Of a stretch of 64,000 nucleotides of DNA, positions 8,256 to 16,742 are shown in pieces (within the stretch, counting starts at the first letter, position 1; each line of letters opens with the position of its first letter). The stretch is from Parageobacillus sp. KH3-4. GTDB taxonomy: Bacteria > Bacillota > Bacilli > Bacillales > Anoxybacillaceae. The notes under the pieces are model-generated. The model was given only the letters and a program-made list of their open reading frames with translations, was not told the DNA's origin and ran no database searches. The stretch is taken from the NCBI RefSeq assembly GCF_022846435.1, contig NZ_AP025627.1:1026001-1090000 (forward strand), read 5' to 3'. Position numbers and translations under genes: made by a program.

Positions 8256-8870
8256 ATGTGGGAAGCGATCAAAAAGTATGATAAACGGTGGTACATCCTC
8301 CTTTTGGCGGTGTTTATCGCGGTGGTTGCGATTTTGTTTCGTAACAATGAAATGAACGAAAAGGAGCAAGGTTCTGTGCTAACGGCGGAACGAATGGTGC
8401 AGGAAGCAGCGGAAAAACAAAAAGAAAAAGTGCAATCGAAAACAATTGTTGTCGATATAAAGGGAGCGGTCGTCCGGCCGGGAGTATACGAAATAACAGA
8501 CACGGCACGCGTCAACGATGTGGTGGGGATGGCGGGAGGGTTTACAAAAGAAGCGGATCAAACAAAGGTCAACTTGGCAGCAAAAGTACATGATGAGATG
8601 ATGATTTATGTACCGGCTCGTGGGGAAACGAACGTTTCTTCCACAGATGCTCCGCTTATTCCTTCAAGTGATTCTAAGAAAGTTCACATTAATACAGCAT
8701 CGGAAGAAGAAATATTGCAGCTTTCGGGGATTGGTCCAACGAAAGCGGCGGCTATTATTGCCTATCGTGAAGAACACGGCCCATTTAAAAAAGTGGAAGA
8801 TTTGCTAAATGTTACAGGCATTGGCGAAAAAACGCTGGAAAAAATAAAAGAGCAAATTGTTGTGCCGTAA
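8256..8870 (+). CDS. comEA: Competence DNA receptor ComEA
   Basis: Membrane-anchored protein that binds double-stranded DNA outside the cell during transformation. Order: a single transmembrane helix near residues 12-28 (WYILLLAVFIAVVAILF), a linker, an SLBB-type domain (VVDIKGAVVRPGVYE), and a C-terminal helix-hairpin-helix pair (INTASEEEILQLSGIGPTKA and VTGIGEKTLEKI). The ATG at 8256 is nine bases after GAAAGG. The ATG at 8247 directly abuts that site and is less likely. Confidence 0.93.
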   Translation: MWEAIKKYDKRWYILLLAVFIAVVAILFRNNEMNEKEQGSVLTAERMVQEAAEKQKEKVQSKTIVVDIKGAVVRPGVYEITDTARVNDVVGMAGGFTKEADQTKVNLAAKVHDEMMIYVPARGETNVSSTDAPLIPSSDSKKVHINTASEEEILQLSGIGPTKAAAIIAYREEHGPFKKVEDLLNVTGIGEKTLEKIKEQIVVP

Positions 8871-8954
8871 TATCGTTGACGCTTTGCTGGCTGCGCCTTA
8901 CACTAGAGGTATGCGCGCGTGAAATAAGTTTACTGGACAAGCGGGGGAGGAAAT

Positions 8955-9410
8955 ATGGAACGAATTACGTGGGATCAATATTTTATGGCACAAAGCCATT
9001 TGTTGGCATTGCGCAGCACCTGCACGCGATTGGCGGTTGGCGCCACCATCGTCCGTGACAAACGAATTATTGCCGGAGGATATAACGGTTCAATCGCCGG
9101 TGGGGCCCATTGCATTGACGAAGGGTGTTATGTCATTGATGGTCATTGCGTTCGCACGATCCACGCGGAGATGAATGCGATTATCCAATGTGCGAAATTC
9201 GGCGTACCGACGGAAGGAGCAGAGATGTATGTAACCCATTTTCCATGTTTGCATTGCTGCAAAGCGATTATTCAAAGCGGAATTCGCGCTGTATATTATG
9301 CAAAAGATTATAAAAACGATCCGTATGCGCTGGAACTTTTTCAACAAGCGAAAGTTCGCGTAGAGCATGTGCCGTTTAATAAAGAAATTTTGTCGCTTCT
9401 CCAGCGCTGA
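8955..9410 (+). CDS. comEB: ComE operon protein 2, dCMP deaminase-like
   Basis: Zinc-dependent deoxycytidylate deaminase family protein of 151 residues. The active site is intact: H70-A-E72 and PC98-x2-C101 (HAE and PCLHC), where the glutamate shuttles protons and the others bind zinc. It may make dUMP for thymidylate synthesis; it is not needed for transformation in B. subtilis although it is encoded in the comE operon. A GGGGGAGG precedes the ATG. Confidence 0.92.
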   Translation: MERITWDQYFMAQSHLLALRSTCTRLAVGATIVRDKRIIAGGYNGSIAGGAHCIDEGCYVIDGHCVRTIHAEMNAIIQCAKFGVPTEGAEMYVTHFPCLHCCKAIIQSGIRAVYYAKDYKNDPYALELFQQAKVRVEHVPFNKEILSLLQR

Positions 9411-9440
9411 ACGGGCATCTCATGAGAAAGGGGCGTAACA

Positions 9441-11726
9441 ATGCGTGGAAATATCGTTTATGCGGCGATTGCCGCCATCGCAGGGATAGCGGCTGGCTAC
9501 ACAGGGTCAAGCGTCTCTTTGTTGTTTATCGTGCTTTACGCGATTTTCCTTTTTGTGCGAAAAAGGCGCCTCTTTCTTGTTTCGCTGATGACAATCTGCA
9601 TTTTTTATATGTACATCGTTTATATAGACAGCCATAACGAAACGCAATTGTCTAGCCGCATGACTTTATTTTCCATCCGTTTTATCGCTCCAGTTACAAT
9701 GGATGGGGATCAGCTAAAAGCGATGGTAGAAGTGGGGAAAAAAGAAAAGCTGCAGCTTATTTACTATATGAAATCGGTGCAGGAAAAACAACAGCTTTCT
9801 TCGCTTTTGGCTTCTGGAACGGTATGTACGGTGAAAGGAACGCTTGAGCGCCCAGCGTTGCCGCGAAATCCTAATGCTTTCGATTATCGCCGCTATTTGC
9901 GATTTCGCCACATTCATTGGATTCTTAAGCCTCAATCGATTTCCCCGCAACATTGCCGCCGCATGTCCCCGACGTTGTATGAAAGGCTGCTTTTGCTCCG
10001 CGAAAAAGGACTTCATGTGATTGAAACGCATTTTCCATCGGAAACGGTTGGAATTGTTCAAGCGCTTTTATATGGCGAGAGGACGGAATTAGACGAATCG
10101 CTGTTGGAAGGATACCAAAAACTTGGACTCATCCATTTGTTAGCAATTTCTGGGTTGCATGTAACTTTATTAGTCGGAGCGGCGTTTTCCATTTTGAATC
10201 GCTTTATTACAAAGGAAACGGCGACGCTCATTTTACTGATTTTTCTTCCAATTTATATTGTGCTGACGGGCGCTTCTCCTTCGGTTATTCGCGCGTCTTT
10301 TATGGCGATGCTTTTCTTGTATGCGAATTACCGGAAAATGACGTTATCACCGCTTGACGCATTAAGCGTGACGCTGATGGTTATGCTTTTATTTGATCCG
10401 TATATGTTATGGGATGTTGGGTTCCAGCTATCGTTTATCGTGTCATTTGCCCTCATTTTATCTTCGCCAATGATCATGTCGTATCATTCTGCCGTTTTTC
10501 GTCTCTTTTTCACAACCGCTATTGCCCAGTTGAGCGCTCTTCCGTTTCTTTTATACTATTTTTTTGAAGTTTCTTTATGGAGTCTTCCCCTTAATCTTAT
10601 TTTCGTGCCGCTTTATTCTTTTATTATTTTGCCGCTTTCTGTTGCATCTCTTGTAGCGTATTATGCGCATCCACTTTTTTCCGTCCCGTTTATGTGGCTG
10701 CTGCAAAAAATGATTGTTATTTCCAGTGACATTGTCGCACTTTTCTCATCCAGCCATTCGCTGTCCCTCATTCTTGGCAAGCCTTCTTTCTTTTTCCTTG
10801 TCTGTTATGCCGTTGTGATTTTGGTTGCATTTGTGCAAATGGAACGAAAACGCTACTTTAGTTTAGGATGGGTCTTATTGGTGATTGTGCTTCATGCGTT
10901 TAGCCCATATATAGATCGTTACGGCGAGGTCGTTTTGCTTGATGTCGGGCAAGGGGATTGCATATATATTGAATTGCCTTACCGAAAAGGAGTATATCTG
11001 ATCGATACGGGAGGAACGCTTCCGCGGCAGAGGAAGCCTTGGCAAGAAAGAAAGCGGGAATGGGATGTAGGAAAAGATGTGGTTGTTCCATTTTTAAAGT
11101 CAAAAGGAGTGCGATATATCGATAAACTGATTGCTACACATGGCGATGTCGATCATATTGGAGCGGCGGAAGAAATTATTCATCTCCTTTCTGTAAAGCA
11201 ATTAGTCATCGGCAAAGGGAAGACGGAAAATTCTCTCCAAGAAAAGCTGGTTCAACTTGCCAAACAGAAAAATATTGAAGTAGCGCAAATATCAAGAGGG
11301 GATAGATGGACTGAGGGAGGAATTTCATTTTATGTCCTTCATCCGTTTTCGACGTATCGCGATGATAATAATAATTCGATTGTATTGTATGCAAAGCTAG
11401 GCGGATTATCCTGGCTGTTTACGGGGGATTTGGAGAAAGCGGGAGAAACGGAGCTAATCAGCGCTTTTCCGCAATTAAAAGTGGATGTGCTAAAAGTGGC
11501 CCATCATGGCAGCGACACTTCCACAGCAGAGTTATTTCTAGACAAAGCGCAGCCGAAAATTGCGCTTATTTCCGTTGGAGAACATAACCGCTACGGTCAT
11601 CCTGCACCGAATGTGATCGAACGGCTAAGGAAAAGGAACGTAATTATTTTGCGGACAGACCGGCATGGCGCGATTCGTTTTATTTACGCGAAAAAGCAAG
11701 GAACCTTTTTTGTCATGCTGCCATAG
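9441..11726 (+). CDS. comEC: DNA internalization channel protein ComEC/Rec2
   Basis: Forms the membrane pore that brings one DNA strand into the cell during transformation. Three parts are visible: an N-terminal extracytoplasmic domain after two helices, a multi-helix competence domain starting around IHLLAISGLHVTLLVG, and a C-terminal metallo-beta-lactamase-like domain with THGDVDHIGA and VAHHGSDTS. At 761 residues it is full length, with no frame break, so the competence apparatus in this operon appears intact. A terminator shared with yqzM follows. Confidence 0.95.
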   Translation: MRGNIVYAAIAAIAGIAAGYTGSSVSLLFIVLYAIFLFVRKRRLFLVSLMTICIFYMYIVYIDSHNETQLSSRMTLFSIRFIAPVTMDGDQLKAMVEVGKKEKLQLIYYMKSVQEKQQLSSLLASGTVCTVKGTLERPALPRNPNAFDYRRYLRFRHIHWILKPQSISPQHCRRMSPTLYERLLLLREKGLHVIETHFPSETVGIVQALLYGERTELDESLLEGYQKLGLIHLLAISGLHVTLLVGAAFSILNRFITKETATLILLIFLPIYIVLTGASPSVIRASFMAMLFLYANYRKMTLSPLDALSVTLMVMLLFDPYMLWDVGFQLSFIVSFALILSSPMIMSYHSAVFRLFFTTAIAQLSALPFLLYYFFEVSLWSLPLNLIFVPLYSFIILPLSVASLVAYYAHPLFSVPFMWLLQKMIVISSDIVALFSSSHSLSLILGKPSFFFLVCYAVVILVAFVQMERKRYFSLGWVLLVIVLHAFSPYIDRYGEVVLLDVGQGDCIYIELPYRKGVYLIDTGGTLPRQRKPWQERKREWDVGKDVVVPFLKSKGVRYIDKLIATHGDVDHIGAAEEIIHLLSVKQLVIGKGKTENSLQEKLVQLAKQKNIEVAQISRGDRWTEGGISFYVLHPFSTYRDDNNNSIVLYAKLGGLSWLFTGDLEKAGETELISAFPQLKVDVLKVAHHGSDTSTAELFLDKAQPKIALISVGEHNRYGHPAPNVIERLRKRNVIILRTDRHGAIRFIYAKKQGTFFVMLP

Positions 11727-11741
11727 CATATATTAAAAAAG

Positions 11742-11772
11742 AAAAGAGACTGCTTATGTAAGCAATCTCTTT
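11742..11772 (-). terminator. Terminator between comEC and yqzM
   Basis: AAAGAGACTGCTTA pairs with TAAGCAATCTCTTT around a short loop with one mismatch. On the minus strand it is followed by TTCTTTTTT, a good termination tail for yqzM, and it probably also ends comEC transcripts. Confidence 0.8.
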
Positions 11773-11906
11773 CACGAACCGAAAAATTTAATTAATGTTG
11801 CGATAATAAACATCGTTGCAAAAAATCCGAACGAGACAATAAAGCCGACGGCAGAGTCAACCGCGTCATTTCGCTTGCTTTGTACATCTTTTTCAAATAC
11901 GTTCAT
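11772..11906 (-). CDS. yqzM: Small membrane protein YqzM
   Basis: A 44-residue protein: MNVFEKDVQSKRNDAVDSA, then one hydrophobic helix (GFIVSFGFFATMFIIATLI) and KFFGS at the end. It matches YqzM of B. subtilis, which also lies between comEC and holA; the function is unknown. The ATG at 11906 is preceded on the minus strand by AGGAGGGG. A single-pass membrane location is inferred from the helix. Confidence 0.88.
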   Translation of the reverse strand: MNVFEKDVQSKRNDAVDSAVGFIVSFGFFATMFIIATLIKFFGS

Positions 11907-12045
11907 CGTTTTCCCCTCCTCGTGCAATCATTTTTTAGTATAGACGAAAAAGAAAAAAAAATCTATATCCCCCTTGTTCATTTCCTTCATTGACAACAGT
12001 TAACACAAATACTTTCTTGCGACCGGGAAAAGATAAAAAATGACC

Positions 12046-12082
12046 CGTTGACAAATAAGTCCCCGGAACTTATTTGTCAACG
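12046..12082. repeat. Perfect 15-base palindrome between yqzM and holA
   Basis: CGTTGACAAATAAGT (12046-12060) and ACTTATTTGTCAACG (12068-12082) are perfect inverted copies separated by seven bases. Each arm contains TTGACA in opposite orientation, so it could hold divergent -35 boxes or a protein operator, but I see no good -10 at the right spacing. It is part of the 286-base gap between yqzM and holA. Confidence 0.8.
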
Positions 12083-12090
12083 TTTATATA

Positions 12091-12125
12091 AAGGGGAATC
12101 GGTTTTCCCGCTAACCGGTTCCCTT
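12091..12125. repeat. Second hairpin in the yqzM-holA gap
   Basis: AAGGGGAATCGGTT (12091-12104) pairs with AACCGGTTCCCTT (12113-12125) with one bulge and one G-U pair. It follows the first palindrome by eight bases and has no T tail. A weak promoter candidate for holA, TTGTAA (12124-12129), 17 bases, then TATCTT (12147-12152), starts inside its right arm. Confidence 0.6.
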
Positions 12126-12192
12126 GTAAAAATGAGAAAAACGTTGTATCTTTTCAACATAGAAAGATTGCAGAAGAATGGAGAAGAGAAAT

Positions 12193-13215
12193 ATGGTGGT
12201 TGACTTGTGGGGCAAAATAAAAAATCATCACCTTTCTCCCCTTTATTTATTATATGGAACGGAGTCGTTTTTATTAACGGAAACGTATGAACTTCTTATC
12301 CGCACGGTGTTAACCGAAGAAGAGCGGGAATTTAATGTATCGGTATACGATTGCGAAGAAACTCCGGTGCAAACAGCGCTAGAGGACGCAGAAACGTTTC
12401 CGTTTTTAGGAGAAAAACGGGTGATCGTGGTGAAAAATCCTTACTTTTTTACAGCGGAGAAAGAAAAAGAAATCACGCATGACTTAAAAAAGTTGGAATC
12501 GTACATAATGTCGCCTTCCCCTTTTTCGATTGTCGTTTTCGTTGGGGCGTATGAAAAACTAGATGAACGAAAAAAAATAACGAAATTAATGAAGGAACAT
12601 GCGGAAGTTTTGGTTGCGACTCCGCTCTCCGAAAAAGAGCTACGCGAATGGATGATGGAAAGAGCTCAGCAAAGCGGCGCGACGATGGAGGAAAATGCGG
12701 TCGATGCTTTGCTGCAGCTGGCGGGAACGAATTTAATGACGCTCGCTAACGAACTGGACAAGCTCGCTTTGTTCGTTGGACGAGGCGGAATAATCCGTCA
12801 AGAAACTGTCGAAAAGCTCGTATCGCGTACGTTAGAGCAAAATGTGTTTGTGTTAGTGGAGAAAGTGACAAAACGACAAATCGATGAGGCGCTGCAAGTA
12901 TTTTACGATTTGCTGGAAAATAATGAAGAGCCGCTGAAAATTTTAGCGCTGCTGGCCAATCAATTTCGCCTTTTATACCAAGTGAAATGGCTGGCAGCGA
13001 AAGGATACGGGCAGCAGCAAATTGCTTCCATCTTAAAAGTGCACCCATTTCGGATTAAACTTGCGATGGGGCAAGCGGCGCTGTTTTCTGAAGAAGAGCT
13101 TATGGCGGCCATCCGGCAAATTGCCGAAGCGGACTATGAAATGAAGAGCGGAGCGATGGATCGGCAGCTTATTATGGAGCTATTGTTGATGAAATGGAGC
13201 GGTAAAACGAAATGA
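12193..13215 (+). CDS. holA: DNA polymerase III subunit delta
   Basis: Clamp-loader subunit that opens the beta sliding clamp. The sequence shows the delta N-terminal region with LYLLYGTESFLL, the AETFPFLGEKRVIVV segment, and the C-terminal collar helices (PLKILALLANQFRLLYQVK). The frame is open from an ATG at 12178, but the ATG at 12193 is nine bases after GGAG and gives MVVDLWGKIK, which aligns with the B. subtilis start, at 340 residues. It is transcribed towards rpsT and ends at a shared terminator. Confidence 0.94.
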   Translation: MVVDLWGKIKNHHLSPLYLLYGTESFLLTETYELLIRTVLTEEEREFNVSVYDCEETPVQTALEDAETFPFLGEKRVIVVKNPYFFTAEKEKEITHDLKKLESYIMSPSPFSIVVFVGAYEKLDERKKITKLMKEHAEVLVATPLSEKELREWMMERAQQSGATMEENAVDALLQLAGTNLMTLANELDKLALFVGRGGIIRQETVEKLVSRTLEQNVFVLVEKVTKRQIDEALQVFYDLLENNEEPLKILALLANQFRLLYQVKWLAAKGYGQQQIASILKVHPFRIKLAMGQAALFSEEELMAAIRQIAEADYEMKSGAMDRQLIMELLLMKWSGKTK

Positions 13216-13238
13216 AACAGTTTTTTATCAAGAAAAAG

Positions 13239-13265
13239 AAAACGACCTGCTGCCAGGTCGTTTTT
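13239..13265. terminator. Bidirectional terminator between holA and rpsT
   Basis: AAAACGACCT and AGGTCGTTTTT flank a six-base loop. A-rich and T-rich flanks allow it to work in both directions; the T run reaches the rpsT stop codon. Confidence 0.88.
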
Positions 13266-13533
13266 ATGATGCCATAATGCTGTTTAATTTTTTGGCTAAG
13301 CGGGATTTTTTGCGACTCGCCGTATTTTTATGAATAAGACCTTTCGTCACCGCTTTGTCTAATTTTTTAGTAGCGATGATGAACGCTTCTTGAGCTTTTT
13401 CAACATCTTTTAATTCAACAAACGCTTCGAATTTTTTGATCGCCGTGCGCATTGCCGATTTCATGGAAGCGTTGTGAGCGCGGCGTTTTTCACTTGTTTT
13501 TGCGCGTTTAATCGCAGACTTAATGTTTGCCAT
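13264..13533 (-). CDS. rpsT: 30S ribosomal protein bS20
   Basis: Binds 16S rRNA in the 30S subunit and is rich in lysine and arginine. The 89-residue sequence starts [18 protein letters not shown] and ends KKLNSIMAS, typical of the family. The ATG at 13533 follows GGAGGTGAAACC on the minus strand; an in-frame start 24 codons earlier has no ribosome binding site and is rejected. It is divergent from gpr. Confidence 0.96.
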   Translation of the reverse strand: MANIKSAIKRAKTSEKRRAHNASMKSAMRTAIKKFEAFVELKDVEKAQEAFIIATKKLDKAVTKGLIHKNTASRKKSRLAKKLNSIMAS

Positions 13534-13689
13534 GGTTTCACCTCCGTCACTCTGCCATCTTTGTCCTTCTTGATTATTTCCACTGTTAGGAACATGCAAG
13601 AACAAGTGTTATTCTATCAAACGAGGTTAAATTATGCAAGAGTGTTCAAGCAAAAATACTTTACTGATGGCGGAATGTTATCACCAAGC

Positions 13690-13718
13690 GAATAAATTAA
13701 GAAAAAACGGTGACAATA
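13690..13718 (+). promoter_or_regulatory. Candidate sigma-F/sigma-G promoter of gpr
   Basis: The -10 GGTGACAATA (13709-13718) matches the sigma-F consensus GGNNANAHTR at every position. A GAATA at 13690-13694, 14 bases upstream, serves as a -35. B. subtilis gpr is read by forespore sigma factors, so the position agrees with known biology. Transcription would begin about 30 bases before the gpr start codon. Confidence 0.6.
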
Positions 13719-13753
13719 GAAGAAAAATGATTCGTCTTATAGGGAGGAACGAT

Positions 13754-14872
13754 ATGAACCGCTCCATCGATTTAAGCGCATATTCCATACGAACCGACTT
13801 GGCGATCGAAGCGCACGAAATGGCGGTAGAGGAGCGCCTTCAGCAAAAAAAGGAAAGCTCTTCCCGCATTGAAGGGGTCATTATTCACGATCGCGAAATC
13901 GACGGGATTCAATTGTCATATGTAAAAGTAACGGAAAAAGGAGCAAAATCGATCGGCAAAAAACCAGGAAATTATTTAACCATTGAAGCACAAGGGATTC
14001 GTGAACATAATACGGAGTTGCAAAGAAAAGTGCAAGAGATATTTGCCAAAGAGTTCAGCGATTTTTTGCGACATTCGAACATCGGAAGAGAATCAAGCTG
14101 TCTTGTTGTAGGGTTAGGCAATGCGAACGTGACGCCGGATGCGTTAGGCCCGCTGACAGTGGAAAATTTGCTTGTTACGAGACATTTATTTCATCTTCAA
14201 CCGGAAAACGTAGAAGAAGGATTTCGTCCAGTCAGTGCGATTGCTCCAGGTGTGATGGGGACGACGGGAATTGAAACAAGCGATATCATCCACGGAATCG
14301 TAGAAAAAATCAAGCCAGATTTTGTGGTCGTTATTGATGCATTGGCAGCGCGATCGATTGAACGAGTCAATGCAACGATTCAAATTTCCGATACGGGAAT
14401 CCATCCCGGTTCAGGGGTGGGGAATAAGCGAAAAGAACTGAGCAAGGAAACGTTAGGAATCCCAGTTATTTCTATCGGTGTTCCGACTGTTGTCGATGCC
14501 GTGTCGATTACAAGCGATACGATTGATTTTATGTTAAAACATTTTGGAAGGGAAATGCGTGAAAACATGCGGCCGTCGAGTGCGCTTGCTCCAGCAGGAT
14601 GGACGTTCGGAAAGAAAAAGAAATTCGCAGAAGAAGATATGCCATCAGCAAAACAACGTTCGACATTTCTCGGTATAATCGGGACGCTAGCAGAAGAGGA
14701 AAAACGCAAGCTGATTTACGAAGTGCTTGCCCCGCTCGGCCATAATTTAATGGTCACTCCGAAAGAAGTCGATATGTTTATCGAAGATATGGCAAATTTA
14801 TTAGCGAGCGGTCTTAATGCCGCGTTGCACGAGCAGGTGGATCAACGTAATATCGGTTCTTACACTCATTAG
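13754..14872 (+). CDS. gpr: Germination protease GPR, zymogen
   Basis: Aspartic-type protease, unique to spore formers, that degrades small acid-soluble spore proteins in the first minutes of germination. The 372-residue zymogen starts [15 protein letters not shown], and the autoprocessing site is expected after RTD, before LAIEAHEM. The core [16 protein letters not shown] and [17 protein letters not shown] are conserved. The ATG at 13754 follows AGGGAGG. The reading frame continues 40 codons upstream without a ribosome binding site. spoIIP follows after 70 bases. Confidence 0.95.
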   Translation: MNRSIDLSAYSIRTDLAIEAHEMAVEERLQQKKESSSRIEGVIIHDREIDGIQLSYVKVTEKGAKSIGKKPGNYLTIEAQGIREHNTELQRKVQEIFAKEFSDFLRHSNIGRESSCLVVGLGNANVTPDALGPLTVENLLVTRHLFHLQPENVEEGFRPVSAIAPGVMGTTGIETSDIIHGIVEKIKPDFVVVIDALAARSIERVNATIQISDTGIHPGSGVGNKRKELSKETLGIPVISIGVPTVVDAVSITSDTIDFMLKHFGREMRENMRPSSALAPAGWTFGKKKKFAEEDMPSAKQRSTFLGIIGTLAEEEKRKLIYEVLAPLGHNLMVTPKEVDMFIEDMANLLASGLNAALHEQVDQRNIGSYTH

Positions 14873-14882
14873 TGAAAAAAGT

Positions 14883-14933
14883 TCTATCTTTTCCCGCTTG
14901 ACCATACGTTAATTAGTAGACAAGCCGGGAAAG
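14883..14933 (+). promoter_or_regulatory. Hairpin and candidate sigma-E promoter before spoIIP
   Basis: CTTTTCCCGCTTG (14888-14900) can pair with CAAGCCGGGAAAG (14921-14933) with two bulges; the right arm covers the start of the AAAGG ribosome binding site of spoIIP. The loop holds CATACGTT (14903-14910), one base from the sigma-E -10 consensus CATACAHT, with a poor -35-like TCTATCTT at 14883-14890. B. subtilis spoIIP is made under sigma-E. The hairpin is seen; the promoter is a weak match. Confidence 0.4.
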
Positions 14934-14942
14934 GGTGAGAAC

Positions 14943-16142
14943 ATGAAAAAGCAGCGTTCTTCGCGAATGATGGTGGCTGTGCAAGGCGCAAGTCTCAAAA
15001 AAGTGATTATTTTAGCGGTATTAGGTTGCATGATGATGTTTATGCTAGTGGGAGCCATTACTTCGTTAAAACCGGAGTACCGCATTTCGTCTTCTTCCGT
15101 CAGCAATATGACGAACCAATTTTCGCAAGAAACGTTTGTTCATTTATTTAGTTTTGAAAATCATTATTTTTCGCAACTGTTGCCCAAAGAGCGGCAAAAG
15201 CCGAATTATTCGGCATTGTTGTTTCGCATGGCCACAAGCATTAACCCGGACGACCCGCGCAGCCTGCTTGGCGGTGAACTTCCGGGATTTGCGCTATATG
15301 ATAGTAAAATTATTGTTGCTGGGGAAGGAACGGATTATACAAACATGCCGTACGAATCTGCTCCGCCGCTTGAGGTAATGCTTGCAGAACGTCAAGCATC
15401 TTTAGAGAGTTTGGAAGAAGCGGATAAGAAGCACGAGGAAAAACAAGTTCCCCCGCCGACGCAAACGACGGGGGGAAGAAACGTCGTATATATTTACCAT
15501 ACGCATACACGTGAATCGTACTTGCCGGCTTTAAAAGGAGTTACTGATCCTGATTTGGCGTTCCATCGTACGGTGAATGTCACGAAAGTTGGGGAAAAGC
15601 TAGCGGAGGAAATGGAAAAACGGGGAATTGGCGCGGAAGTAAGTACGATTGACATTGAAGGGGAACTGAAGAAAAAAGGCATGAAATACTACCAAGCGTA
15701 CGATATGTCACGAAAAACGGTGGTCGAAGCGATGAGCCGCAATCGCGATTTGCAATATTTCATCGATATTCACCGTGATTCAAGAAGACGAAAATATACG
15801 ACCATCACGATTCATGGCGTGGATTATGCCCGCGTGGCGTTTATCATCGGCGGGGAAAACGCGAAGTATGAAAAAAATTTGCAGCTTGCCACGCAATTAC
15901 ACCATTTATTGCAAAAAAAATATCCAGGGCTTAGTCGGGGAGTGATTGAGAAAAAAGGGGCAGAAACGAACGGAAAGTTTAACCAAGATTTGTCGGAAAA
16001 TGCGCTGTTAATTGAGTTCGGGGGAGTCGACAATACGTTTGAAGAGCTGTTTCGCTCTGCATCCGCTGTCGCTGATGTGTTCAGCGAATATTATTGGCAG
16101 GCGCAAAAAGTACAAGCGCCCGCACCGGCGGAAAAACGGTAA
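14943..16142 (+). CDS. spoIIP: Stage II sporulation protein P, peptidoglycan amidase/endopeptidase
   Basis: Degrades septal peptidoglycan with SpoIID and SpoIIM so that the mother cell can engulf the forespore. A short basic N terminus is followed by one transmembrane helix (residues about 19-41, VIILAVLGCMMMFMLVGAI). The linker is rich in E, K and P, and the catalytic domain begins near residue 180. Zinc ligand and active-site candidates are H186, H188 and E191 in YHTHTRES, plus DIHRDS. It has 399 residues and is followed 15 bases later by yqxA. Confidence 0.95.
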   Translation: MKKQRSSRMMVAVQGASLKKVIILAVLGCMMMFMLVGAITSLKPEYRISSSSVSNMTNQFSQETFVHLFSFENHYFSQLLPKERQKPNYSALLFRMATSINPDDPRSLLGGELPGFALYDSKIIVAGEGTDYTNMPYESAPPLEVMLAERQASLESLEEADKKHEEKQVPPPTQTTGGRNVVYIYHTHTRESYLPALKGVTDPDLAFHRTVNVTKVGEKLAEEMEKRGIGAEVSTIDIEGELKKKGMKYYQAYDMSRKTVVEAMSRNRDLQYFIDIHRDSRRRKYTTITIHGVDYARVAFIIGGENAKYEKNLQLATQLHHLLQKKYPGLSRGVIEKKGAETNGKFNQDLSENALLIEFGGVDNTFEELFRSASAVADVFSEYYWQAQKVQAPAPAEKR

Positions 16143-16157
16143 AGGAGCGGATGATTT

Positions 16158-16499
16158 TTGCTGAAATTTACTATTCAATTTTTTTTAGCAGTAATGATTC
16201 TTTTTTTCGGGGTGTTGCTCGGCATGCAGCAGGCAAATGAAGGCTTGCGGAAGATGAAAGGATTTGATGATCCAGCGTTTCCATCCGTCTTTCATATTTC
16301 AAAAGATCAAAACGGCGAAGTAGAAGCGTCCGTCTTCGGAAATAAAGTAATAGTGGAAGATGTACAAAAAAAGCAAGAAAAAATCGAAACGATGAGAACG
16401 TTTAATCTGTTTTCCGAACTTGGCAAACAGTTTGCCGAAGCGGTCAAATCGCTGACGGAGAAAATGCTTTTCCTTTTAGAAAAATGGTTAGGAAAATGA
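16158..16499 (+). CDS. yqxA: YqxA family protein (DUF3679)
   Basis: A 113-residue protein of unknown function that follows spoIIP in Bacillus genomes too. It has an N-terminal hydrophobic helix (IQFFLAVMILFFGVLLGM), so is likely anchored in the membrane, and a soluble tail that ends in an amphipathic segment (LTEKMLFLLEKWLGK). The TTG at 16158 follows AAAGGAG by ten bases; the ATG at 16151 lies in another frame. The shared operon suggests a role in sporulation. Confidence 0.82.
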   Translation: MLKFTIQFFLAVMILFFGVLLGMQQANEGLRKMKGFDDPAFPSVFHISKDQNGEVEASVFGNKVIVEDVQKKQEKIETMRTFNLFSELGKQFAEAVKSLTEKMLFLLEKWLGK

Positions 16500-16538
16500 A
16501 CTGGCATTTCTTATGGATGAATAGAAAAACTTTGCGCA

Positions 16539-16583
16539 AACATTGGCGAGCTATAGATAACATTCGCCGATGTTTTTATTTTT
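16539..16583 (+). terminator. Terminator of the spoIIP-yqxA transcript
   Basis: AACATTGGCGA (16539-16549) pairs with TCGCCGATGTT (16564-16574) and is followed by TTTATTTTT. The rest of the 243-base gap before lepA holds the lepA promoter. Confidence 0.8.
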
Positions 16584-16674
16584 GCGGTTACGATGCACAA
16601 CGCGGATGAACAAAGGATTAGGCAAACTTACCAAAAATGTTGAACCGCTTCACTTTTTATGAAAAACTATGTCA

Positions 16675-16703
16675 TTGAATCTTGCTTGTTGTGTTGCTAT
16701 AAT
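16675..16703 (+). promoter_or_regulatory. Sigma-A promoter of lepA
   Basis: TTGAAT (16675-16680), 17 bases, then a perfect TATAAT (16698-16703). The start codon is about 40 bases downstream. Confidence 0.7.
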
Positions 16704-16742
16704 CAAAGCTAGTGTAGTTACGGGAATAGTAGGAGTGAGAAA

